Positions 1-4,953 of a stretch of 5,385 nt of DNA are shown in pieces. The stretch is from NCBI GenBank assembly GCA_022704585.1, contig JAKJGD010000177.1:1-5385 (forward strand). Reading direction: 5' to 3'. The position numbers and the translations under genes were made by a program. Source of the stretch: Spirochaetota bacterium. Its GTDB lineage: Bacteria; Spirochaetota; UBA4802; UBA5550. Each line of letters opens with the position of its first letter. The first letter of the stretch is position 1. A model generated the notes under the pieces. The model did not search any database. It saw only the letters and a list, made by a program, of their open reading frames with translations, and was not told where the DNA came from.

Positions 1-1
1 G

Positions 2-1093
2 CTGTTTTATCACAAGGGAGGCCAGGAAAAATTCGAGCTGGAGCCGATCGAGCGGAACGCGTCGATCATACGCTGGTTTGTCCGCAACCAGGAGATCCTG
101 CAGTTGTCGAGGGTTTACACCGACGACAAGTCCTTCGCCGAGGTACGGGACGAGATCGCGGAGTTCTTCAACGAGAACGGCGTCCAGGTCATCCTGCCGG
201 TGTATTACGAGCGGCGGCTGGTCGGCCTTCTCTGCCTGGGAGTCAAGGAGACCCTGGCCGGCTTCCATTCGGACGAGATCGGCAAGCTGAAGTACCTGCA
301 TGCAAAGAGCAATGACTTCATTTCCAATGCGCTCAGTTACGGGAAAGCGGTGAAGGAGCAGATGATCAGCCGGACCCTGGACCTCTCGGCCGCGATCAGC
401 CAGAGCGCTGTGCCCCAGTCGCTGCCGAATATCGGGAACGTCAAGTTCGGCGCTTTCGTCATACCCAAGTATGTGCAGGGGAGCGATTACTTCGATTTTA
501 TCAGGCCGGGAGAGCAGGGCGTCGGCGTCATAGCGACCGACATCTCGGGCATAGGCGTCAACAGCGCGCTTAACTCGGTTCTCCTCAGGTCGGCGTTCCA
601 CGCGAGTATCCACGATGCGCCTTCCACCTCGACCGTCATGGGGAACATCAACCGGGTCCTCTACGACTACGGCCGGGGTAAGGGGGGGCTGGTAACCGCC
701 TACTATTTATACTACGATATCAAGTCAATGCGGCTCATGTACTCGAATGCCGGTTATCCGGCGCTTGAGCTTTTCAGGATAGAGAAAAACAATTTCGATA
801 GCCTTGATGCCGAGGGCATCCCGCTCGGTTACGATTTCAATACCTCATACGGGAGCGGGCGGACCGATCTTGTCCGGGGCGATATCGGCATACTCTATTC
901 AAAAACCCTGACGAACTCGAAGAACCAGAAGGGCGACGAATACGGTGTGCTCAGGCTCCGGGGCACTGTCATGGAGAACCGCACGCGCAACGCCTCGGAT
1001 ATTGCAGCACAGATCAAGATATCCTTCGAGTCCTTCATGGGCCTGTCGTCTCCCGAATCGGATGTTGTGCTTATCGTATTTAAGATAGTCTGA
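2..1093 (+). CDS. GAF domain-SpoIIE/PP2C-like phosphatase regulator, 3' part, probably catalytically impaired
   Basis: The reading frame is open from base 2, so the gene starts left of the window; 363 residues are visible. Residues about 1-115 look like the second half of a GAF sensory domain, with the strand-rich VQVILPVYYERRLVGLLCLG core. A linking helix leads to a SpoIIE-type PP2C domain (about 125-363). Conserved family segments are GSDYFDF (Asp162, Asp165), ATDISGIG (Asp180), LVTAYYLYYD and YSNAGYPALELF. Two usual metal-ligand motifs are altered. The canonical (Y/F)(T/S)DGV reads YSKTL (Lys301), and the canonical DD(I/M)T near the C-terminus reads SDVV (Ser353, Asp354). Active family members dephosphorylate anti-sigma-factor antagonists or similar phosphoserine proteins in the cytoplasm. 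This one may bind without efficient catalysis, which is inference. It stands apart from the next gene, which has its own promoter. Domain family is confident; loss of activity is less so. Confidence 0.88.
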   Translation: MFYHKGGQEKFELEPIERNASIIRWFVRNQEILQLSRVYTDDKSFAEVRDEIAEFFNENGVQVILPVYYERRLVGLLCLGVKETLAGFHSDEIGKLKYLHAKSNDFISNALSYGKAVKEQMISRTLDLSAAISQSAVPQSLPNIGNVKFGAFVIPKYVQGSDYFDFIRPGEQGVGVIATDISGIGVNSALNSVLLRSAFHASIHDAPSTSTVMGNINRVLYDYGRGKGGLVTAYYLYYDIKSMRLMYSNAGYPALELFRIEKNNFDSLDAEGIPLGYDFNTSYGSGRTDLVRGDIGILYSKTLTNSKNQKGDEYGVLRLRGTVMENRTRNASDIAAQIKISFESFMGLSSPESDVVLIVFKIV

Positions 1094-1205
1094 CCCATGT
1101 CCCCGACCCGCCTTGCAGGTATTCTTTCCTCGACACCCCTCCCATGGGAAACCGGGCGAATATGAAATTTTTTATATAAGAATCTGAAAAAAATCCAACC
1201 CCCTG

Positions 1206-1234
1206 TTGACTTTTTATTTTATTTTGTATAAAAT
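1206..1234 (+). promoter_or_regulatory. sigma70-type promoter for the 115-aa ORF
   Basis: TTGACT (1206-1211) and TAAAAT (1229-1234) are separated by exactly 17 bases, each matching five of six consensus positions. A seven-A tract at 1187-1193 lies where the distal part of an UP element would sit, about 50 bases before the predicted start near 1241. TATAAA at 1227-1232 is an alternative -10, but its spacing of 15 is less favourable. The next gene begins only at 1371, so the transcript would carry a leader of about 130 nt. Confidence 0.6.
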
Positions 1235-1240
1235 ATAGAT

Positions 1241-1370
1241 GATAGTCGGGCGGGTATACATAAAGTTAATTATTACAATCCACAGCGATGTTATGATAGC
1301 TTATATAACATGATACAAGCCACTTGATACAACATTCATTTATACATGCAATGAAATACCGGAGGCCTTG
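1241..1370 (+). other. AT-rich 5' leader with inverted repeat and ATACA repeats
   Basis: This is the non-coding stretch between the predicted transcription start and the start codon of the 115-aa ORF. It holds a perfect 7-base inverted repeat, ATGTTAT (1288-1294) and ATAACAT (1305-1311), with a 10-base spacer. TGATACAA occurs as a direct repeat at 1311-1318 and 1325-1332, and ATACA also occurs at 1256 and 1342. The stem is AU-only apart from one G-C pair, so a protein-binding operator is at least as likely as an RNA hairpin. It matches no riboswitch class that I recognise. The ribosome binding site GGAGG is at 1361-1365. The preceding stretch 1094-1205 holds a 10-base palindrome, TCCCATGGGA (1140-1149), and no convincing terminator for the SpoIIE-like gene. 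Confidence 0.35.
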
Positions 1371-1718
1371 ATGAGCGGCAAGCAAAATCAGATTAATCGT
1401 GCGTTTATCGGCGAGAGCGATGACGTGGTTCTGTCCAATTCAATTTTCGGCGAACGATGCTGTGAGGAGTTCAGGGAAATCGACAAGCATGAGATCATCT
1501 CCAGGATGGCGGATATTCTCGGACCGGATCCGATCAACCTGCACCTGGCGGAAGATCTTCTCAACCAGATGAAATTCGAGATCGCGAAATATGTGATACA
1601 TCATGAGTATTGCAAGTGCAACAGCATCCGCTCCCAGCTGCTGTTGTGGCTCGACAGCAAGATCAACCCGGATAACGCGAGGAAGCTGTCCAGCTTCATC
1701 GAGAAGTATTTGAAGTAG
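1371..1718 (+). CDS. hypothetical protein, 115 aa, probably all-helical
   Basis: I do not recognise this family. ATG 1371 is preferred because GGAGG (1361-1365) lies five bases upstream; a TTG at 1368 is in frame but too close to that site. The product has no signal peptide or membrane segment, so it is probably cytoplasmic. An N-terminal polar stretch (1-35) precedes predicted helices at about 38-50, 57-80, 85-97 and 100-114. The sequence is charged and looks like a compact helical bundle. Cysteines are paired, Cys30-Cys31 and Cys81-x-Cys83, and the second pair follows His77-His78, so a metal site is possible but unproven. The gene has its own promoter and long leader, and is separated from queH by a GC-rich hairpin, so it is probably a single-gene unit or is weakly co-transcribed with queH. 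Coding status is supported by the ribosome site and by codon use like that of its neighbours. Confidence 0.75.
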   Translation: MSGKQNQINRAFIGESDDVVLSNSIFGERCCEEFREIDKHEIISRMADILGPDPINLHLAEDLLNQMKFEIAKYVIHHEYCKCNSIRSQLLLWLDSKINPDNARKLSSFIEKYLK

Positions 1719-1732
1719 CTCCTCCGTGATGT

Positions 1733-1758
1733 GCGGTGCGGTCGCGAGGCCGCGCCGC
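1733..1758. other. GC-rich intergenic hairpin
   Basis: GCGGTGCGG (1733-1741) pairs with CCGCGCCGC (1750-1758) over nine base pairs, including one U-G wobble when read as + strand RNA, around an 8-base loop. It lies 15 bases after the stop of the 115-aa ORF and 50 bases before queH. No T-run follows on either strand, so it is not a classical intrinsic terminator. It could protect the 3' end, slow polymerase, or be Rho-linked. Its role is unknown. Confidence 0.45.
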
Positions 1759-1807
1759 CCGGCTCAGACCCTGACATACTGAAAAATCCCAATGACGGAC
1801 GACGGCC

Positions 1808-2407
1808 GTGAATAACAAGTCGCTTCTCCTGCATGCCTGTTGCGCTCCCTGCGTGAGCTACGTGTATGAGTTGTTCGCGGGCACCCATGATGTAACCGTT
1901 TTCTTTTACAATCCGAACATAGCGCCCCGTCCCGAATACGACAGTCGACTGGCGGAGCTGGAGCGGTTCGCGGCAACGCGGGGCTTCCCGCTTGTCACCG
2001 GCGGACACGATGCGCGGGAATGGACGCTGCGCGTGAAGCAGTACCGCTTTCTCGGCGAGCGGTCACGCCGCTGCCGCGAATGCATCCGCATGAGGCTTGA
2101 AGAGTCGTTCAGGAAGGCTGCGGAGACTGGGATCGCGGCAGTCGCCACTTCGCTCTCGGTCAGTCCTCACAAGGACGCGGCCATGATCAACGGAATCGGT
2201 AAAGAGCTGGAGGCGCTCTGGGGCGTGCAATTCATCGAGGGTGACTTCAAAAAGTCCGACGGGTACCGTAAATCGGTAGAGCTGTCGCGCGTCTATGGGT
2301 TTTATCGCCAGAATTACTGCGGGTGCGTTTATTCGAAGCTCGAGCGGAGCGGGGAGTCGGAGTGGACCCGCAAAGCCGCTCAGTCCAGCCAGCGGATGTC
2401 CTCGTAG
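1808..2407 (+). CDS. queH: epoxyqueuosine reductase QueH
   Basis: QueH (formerly DUF208) reduces epoxyqueuosine to queuosine, the last step of the tRNA wobble modification at position 34 of GUN-anticodon tRNAs. It replaces the unrelated QueG in many bacteria. The 199-aa product shows the family hallmarks in order: LLLHACCAPC (Cys11, Cys12, Cys15), YNPNIAPRPEYDSR (34-47), CRECIRMRL (Cys89, Cys92), SVSPHKD (117-123), FKKSDGYRKS (147-156), then YRQNYCGCVYS (Cys171, Cys173). The cysteines supply the iron-sulfur and iron site of this metalloenzyme. Length is normal and the protein is cytoplasmic. GTG 1808 is the only plausible start: an in-frame TGA lies at 1793-1795, and no strong Shine-Dalgarno site precedes it, so translation may be modest. 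Its last 28 bases overlap the 3' end of the opposing pentapeptide gene. No other queuosine gene is in the window. Confidence 0.95.
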   Translation: MNNKSLLLHACCAPCVSYVYELFAGTHDVTVFFYNPNIAPRPEYDSRLAELERFAATRGFPLVTGGHDAREWTLRVKQYRFLGERSRRCRECIRMRLEESFRKAAETGIAAVATSLSVSPHKDAAMINGIGKELEALWGVQFIEGDFKKSDGYRKSVELSRVYGFYRQNYCGCVYSKLERSGESEWTRKAAQSSQRMSS

Positions 2408-3402
2408 TTCCTTACCTTCTGCCGCTCAAGCATCTTCTTCCATTTTCTATCCACCCGCGCTCCTCCCAGGTCCGCGTTGGTCAGGTTCGCGTTTTCCAGG
2501 CTCGCGTTGTCCAGGTTGGCCTTCCGCATGTCGGCATTGATCAGCGTGGCCCCCTGTAATACGGCTTTGAAGAAGTTCGCGTCGGTCAGGACCGCGTTGA
2601 TCAGGTTCGCACCCGTGAGCCTGGCTTCAGCCAGGTTTGCCTGGATGAGGCGCGCTCCGCACAGGTCGGCCGCGGTCAGGTCGGCGCCCTTGAGCCGTGC
2701 TCCTTCGAGGTTCGCCGTCCTGAGGCTGACATCCTTGAGCGAGGCAGCCTCGAAATTCACCCATGTGAGGTTGGCGCCGGTGAGGTCGGCTGAATCGAGC
2801 CGTGCGGCCTCGCAGTTCGCCTTTTTCATGTTGGCGCCCCTGAGAATCGACCACGACAGCTCGGCGCCGCCCAGATCTGCGCCGGCAAGGTTGATGTCCC
2901 GGCAGTTTGCGCCGATGAGGTCGGCGCCGTTCAGGTTGACGCCCTTCAGCGACACGCCGGAGAGGTTGGACTTCGAAAGGACCGCGCCCTTGAGCCGTAT
3001 GCTGGCGAGGTTAGAACTGGTGAGGTTGACGCGGACAAGGCGCGCCTTGCTCAGGTTGGCATTTTTTAACTTTGCCCCATGAAGGTTAGCCCAGGTAAGG
3101 TTCGCGCCGTTGAGCTGCGCGCCGGTCAGGTCGGCGCCCCGCATATCGGCGCCGGAGAGGTTCGCGCCGACCAGGTTCGCGCCGGAGAGGTCCGCTCCTC
3201 GCAGGTCGGCATTGCCCAGGTTGGCAACTTCAAGCTTGGCGTTTGCGAGCTCCGCGCCCCTGAGGTTCGCGTTGCTCAGGTCGCCGTCACCCCGCATCGC
3301 GTAGTTGTAGTCCGATTTTTTCTGGACACTCGGGAGCACGCACCCTGCCGCTGACGCGGCCAGGATCAGTATGGCTGGAACCGTAAAAAAAGATCGTGTC
3401 AT
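2380..3402 (-). CDS. pentapeptide-repeat lipoprotein
   Basis: This is a 340-aa putative lipoprotein. [21 protein letters not shown] is a short signal peptide ending in a lipobox-like AAG-Cys21. A 19-residue linker leads to 55 consecutive pentapeptides of the A(D/N)LXX type (about residues 40-314) with no insertion, then one degenerate unit and a charged 21-residue tail ending IRWLD. Such repeats fold into a right-handed quadrilateral beta-helix; 55 units would give nearly 14 coils. Function is not predictable from the fold: relatives range from DNA-mimicking gyrase protectors to unknown envelope proteins. Export here argues against a gyrase role. An upstream ATG at 3411 is in frame, but a GAGAG site (3412-3416) directly abuts it and is nine bases from ATG 3402, so 3402 is favoured. 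It lies just downstream of the ankyrin gene, probably in one operon, and its 3' end overlaps queH by 28 bases. Confidence 0.9.
   Translation of the reverse strand: MTRSFFTVPAILILAASAAGCVLPSVQKKSDYNYAMRGDGDLSNANLRGAELANAKLEVANLGNADLRGADLSGANLVGANLSGADMRGADLTGAQLNGANLTWANLHGAKLKNANLSKARLVRVNLTSSNLASIRLKGAVLSKSNLSGVSLKGVNLNGADLIGANCRDINLAGADLGGAELSWSILRGANMKKANCEAARLDSADLTGANLTWVNFEAASLKDVSLRTANLEGARLKGADLTAADLCGARLIQANLAEARLTGANLINAVLTDANFFKAVLQGATLINADMRKANLDNASLENANLTNADLGGARVDRKWKKMLERQKVRNYEDIRWLD
2461..3285 (-). repeat. 55 tandem 15-bp coding repeats (pentapeptide domain)
   Basis: The pentapeptide domain is encoded by an exact 15-base periodicity kept for 825 bases with no gap. On the + strand it appears as variants of a GGTCGGCGCC / AGGTTCGCGCC theme. 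The units have diverged in sequence while the central leucine (occasionally Met, Cys or Phe) and the preceding small residue are kept. This implies selection on the protein fold after repeated duplication. The same periodicity creates long spurious reading frames on the + strand. Confidence 0.85.
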
Positions 3403-3453
3403 GTCATGCATCTCTCGTAAGGATTATCCGGCCGTTCACCGTGCCGGTCAAGG

Positions 3454-4086
3454 CTACTTGCTTTCCGGGTCCAGGACCTCTTCGCCCTGTCCCGCCTGGC
3501 TTGAGGCCTGCTGGATCGTGCGCCTGTTCGCGTCCGTCAATGACGCCCCTTTCTGCTGAAGCAGGGAGGCAATATCGGTATGTCCGTTAACCATCGCCTT
3601 CATGATCGCGGTATAGCCCGTCCTGTCGGCGCTGTTCAGGCCGGCGCCGGCACCGAGAAGGAGCTCCACTGCCTCGAGCTCGCCGCTCGCGGCCGCCTTG
3701 ATCAGGGCGGTCTGCCCGGTATTGTCAGCCTCGTCCACGCTCGCGCCTTTAGACAGAAGGAGCCTGGCGATCTCAAGGTTGCCTTCTCCCGCCGCATTCA
3801 TCAGTGCCGTCGAGCCGTCGCCGCTCCTCGCGTTCACGTCTGCGCCGCGGCTTACCAGCACCGAGGCTATATCTGCGTAGTCCTCTTCGGCGGCTATGAT
3901 GAGGGCCGTTCGGCCGGAACCGGCGTCCTCGCGCGCATTCACGTCTGCGCCGCGCGCAATCAGGCCGTTGACCCGCGCGGTATCGCCTTTGGCGACTGCG
4001 GCGACGAACTGCCTGCTGATCTCGGACTTGACCGAGCAGGCTGCGGCGAGCGCAACGAAAAGGAGCGGCAGATATCTGTAAATCAT
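3454..4086 (-). CDS. ankyrin-repeat lipoprotein
   Basis: This is a 210-aa protein with a signal peptide (residues 1-16, hydrophobic core LPLLFVALAAA) and a likely lipidated Cys17. Five ankyrin repeats of about 33 residues follow: about 24-57 (degenerate first unit, KGDTARVNGLIARGADVNAR), 58-91, 92-124, 125-157 and 158-190. The central ones show the TALIxAA...G...A..LL..GA.VN pattern. A short polar tail ends the protein. Ankyrin repeats bind other proteins; the exported, lipid-anchored form suggests a periplasmic or envelope partner. In some Gram-negative bacteria periplasmic ankyrin proteins help with oxidative-stress defence, for example alongside catalase, but no such partner is visible here. 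The start at ATG 4086 has only a weak GGGG-type ribosome site. It is followed after about 50 bases by the pentapeptide lipoprotein on the same strand, so co-transcription is likely. Confidence 0.92.
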   Translation of the reverse strand: MIYRYLPLLFVALAAACSVKSEISRQFVAAVAKGDTARVNGLIARGADVNAREDAGSGRTALIIAAEEDYADIASVLVSRGADVNARSGDGSTALMNAAGEGNLEIARLLLSKGASVDEADNTGQTALIKAAASGELEAVELLLGAGAGLNSADRTGYTAIMKAMVNGHTDIASLLQQKGASLTDANRRTIQQASSQAGQGEEVLDPESK

Positions 4087-4118
4087 TGGCGTGCCCCGCT
4101 GAACGAATCTATCGTAAC

Positions 4119-4149
4119 ACTATGAACGGCCACGTTTAATAAAAGTCAA
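4119..4149 (-). promoter_or_regulatory. possible promoter for the ankyrin-pentapeptide operon
   Basis: Read on the - strand, TTGACT (4149-4144) is followed by CATAGT (4124-4119). The -35 matches five of six positions, but the -10 matches four and the spacing of 19 is long, so this is a tentative call. The -35 sits in the spacer of an AT inverted repeat, AATAAA (4138-4143) and TTTATT (4155-4160), which could be a regulator site. The position, about 35 bases before the start codon, is suitable. Confidence 0.35.
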
Positions 4150-4184
4150 ATACATTTATTTGTTATACAGTCATAGTTTATTCC

Positions 4185-4213
4185 TTGACCGGGAGCCGCT
4201 CAGGTATTATACT
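4185..4213 (+). promoter_or_regulatory. sigma70-type promoter for the OmpA-like lipoprotein gene
   Basis: TTGACC (4185-4190) and TATACT (4208-4213) are spaced by exactly 17 bases, each with five of six consensus matches. AT-rich sequence lies upstream. The predicted start is near 4220, giving a leader of about 90 nt before ATG 4310. It diverges from the ankyrin operon promoter, so one intergenic region would control both lipoprotein units. Confidence 0.6.
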
Positions 4214-4243
4214 GTTAATATAATTAAAAACATCTGTGGATTT

Positions 4244-4285
4244 AACCGCTGCGGCGCGTGTCGGAGCGGAGCGGTTTGTTGTTTT
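4244..4285 (+). terminator. attenuator-like hairpin with U-rich tail in the leader
   Basis: AACCGCT (4244-4250) is the inverse of AGCGGTT (4270-4276), and TTTGTTGTTTT (4275-4285) follows at once. This is the shape of an intrinsic terminator, but it lies between promoter and gene. The 19-base loop is long, and an alternative pairing of CCGCT with the AGCGG at 4265-4269 is possible. It could act as a leaky or regulated terminator. It might also be coincidental. Confidence 0.35.
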
Positions 4286-4302
4286 AAAAAAAACAAAAGG
4301 AG
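4279..4302 (+). promoter_or_regulatory. AU hairpin beside a strong ribosome binding site
   Basis: TTGTTTT (4279-4285) pairs with AAAACAA (4290-4296) around a four-A loop. AAGGAG (4297-4302) follows directly, seven bases before ATG 4310. The ribosome site is strong and fixes the start codon. The AU stem shares the T-rich segment that forms the tail of the upstream hairpin, so the two structures could compete. This is inference from pairing only. Confidence 0.4.
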
Positions 4303-4309
4303 TGTTCCC

Positions 4310-4780
4310 ATGAAAAAGCCTGTTGCTCTATTCGTTATCCTGTTTTCAATAGCAGCCTTTATATCCTGCGGCGGCGAAAATATCAAGCCGACAGGAAACA
4401 AGGTCGTTGATGAGCTTAACACGAAGCTTTCAACGGTGACTATAACCGGGTTCCCGTCCGGCAAGGAGTCTTCGAATGCGACCTGGGACCTCAAGCTGAC
4501 GATAGCGATCCCCATCGTGAAAGAGGTACTCCCCAGGGTTCCGGGCGGATGGTTTTTACAGGTAACCGGCCATTCCGATGCGGAAGGCGGCATTACCGCG
4601 GAGAACAATTACAAGCTGAGCGCGGCACGCGCCAAGATGGTGTTTGACCGGCTCAGGGAAAAAGGGGTCAGGGACACCAAGCTTACCCAGAAGGGCGTGG
4701 CCGGAACGATGATGAGCGGGAAATGCGGCAAGTATGGCGCATGCCAGCGACGCGTCTCTTTCAGAATCGTGCCGAAGTGA
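4310..4780 (+). CDS. OmpA-domain lipoprotein, Pal-like
   Basis: The 156-aa product starts at ATG 4310, chosen for the AAGGAG site seven bases upstream and for the typical signal peptide MKKPVALFVILFSIAAFIS with probable lipidated Cys20. In-frame codons before it run through the promoter, so a longer start is unlikely. Residues about 60-156 form an OmpA/Pal/MotB-type peptidoglycan-binding domain. They include LQVTGHSDAEGG (Asp90), NNYKLSAARAKMVFDRLREKGV (100-120, Arg107) and a closing QRRVSFRI (146-153). Asp and Arg at these places bind diaminopimelate in the family. Cys139 and Cys145 could form a disulfide in the variable loop before the last strand. The role is probably to link the lipid-anchored protein to peptidoglycan. 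It is not called pal because no tol genes are nearby. Confidence 0.92.
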   Translation: MKKPVALFVILFSIAAFISCGGENIKPTGNKVVDELNTKLSTVTITGFPSGKESSNATWDLKLTIAIPIVKEVLPRVPGGWFLQVTGHSDAEGGITAENNYKLSAARAKMVFDRLREKGVRDTKLTQKGVAGTMMSGKCGKYGACQRRVSFRIVPK

Positions 4781-4834
4781 CGCGTCGTTTAAGAGCCGAC
4801 TGATTTCATAATAATAACATTGCATAATGCGAGC

Positions 4835-4875
4835 AACGCCGGCCTGCGGGAATACCTGTACGCCGGCGTTTGATT
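4835..4875 (+). terminator. hairpin terminator after the OmpA-like gene
   Basis: AACGCCGGC (4835-4843) pairs perfectly with GCCGGCGTT (4862-4870) around an 18-base loop, 54 bases after the stop codon. The T-tract after it (TTTGATT) is short. Further T-runs follow at 4895-4901, after a short ACGG/CCGT stem (4876-4894), and at 4916-4923. Together these may form a composite terminator insulating the helicase gene. Confidence 0.5.
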
Positions 4876-4953
4876 ACGGTCCGCGGTCCGCCCGTTTTTT
4901 TCTCCCGCGCCTGCCTTTTTTTTATTCCTGCCGTCTTCCATTCGTAGTACGTG

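Noticed and set aside
1140..1149. Palindrome TCCCATGGGA after the SpoIIE-like gene as an operator or terminator
   Set aside because: There is no loop or T-run, and a single 10-base palindrome is expected by chance at this scale; it is mentioned only in the leader entry.
1792..1815. Seven-codon ORF (ATG 1792 to TAA 1815) overlapping the queH start, as a leader peptide
   Set aside because: No ribosome site or regulatory codons; an ORF this short arises easily by chance.
1601..2008. 135-aa - strand frame across the 3' end of the orphan gene and the start of queH
   Set aside because: Composition is not protein-like, no ribosome site is seen, and it overlaps two better-supported + strand genes.
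2477..3082. Long + strand reading frame opposite the pentapeptide gene, rich in Arg, Ala, Ser and Pro
   Set aside because: The 15-base repeat keeps antisense frames open. The product is low-complexity and has no ribosome site, while the - strand frame has a signal peptide and a clear fold.
3580..4125. 181-aa + strand frame opposite the ankyrin gene
   Set aside because: It is a shadow of the ankyrin coding sequence, whose - strand product has a signal peptide and five recognisable repeats.
4160..4309. N-terminal extension of the OmpA-like protein by an upstream start
   Set aside because: It would cover the promoter and leader and bury the signal peptide internally; AAGGAG before 4310 decides the start.
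4800..4828. Promoter CTGATT-N17-CATAAT for the helicase gene
   Set aside because: The -35 matches only three of six positions, and transcription would begin at the terminator hairpin; kept only as a weak possibility.
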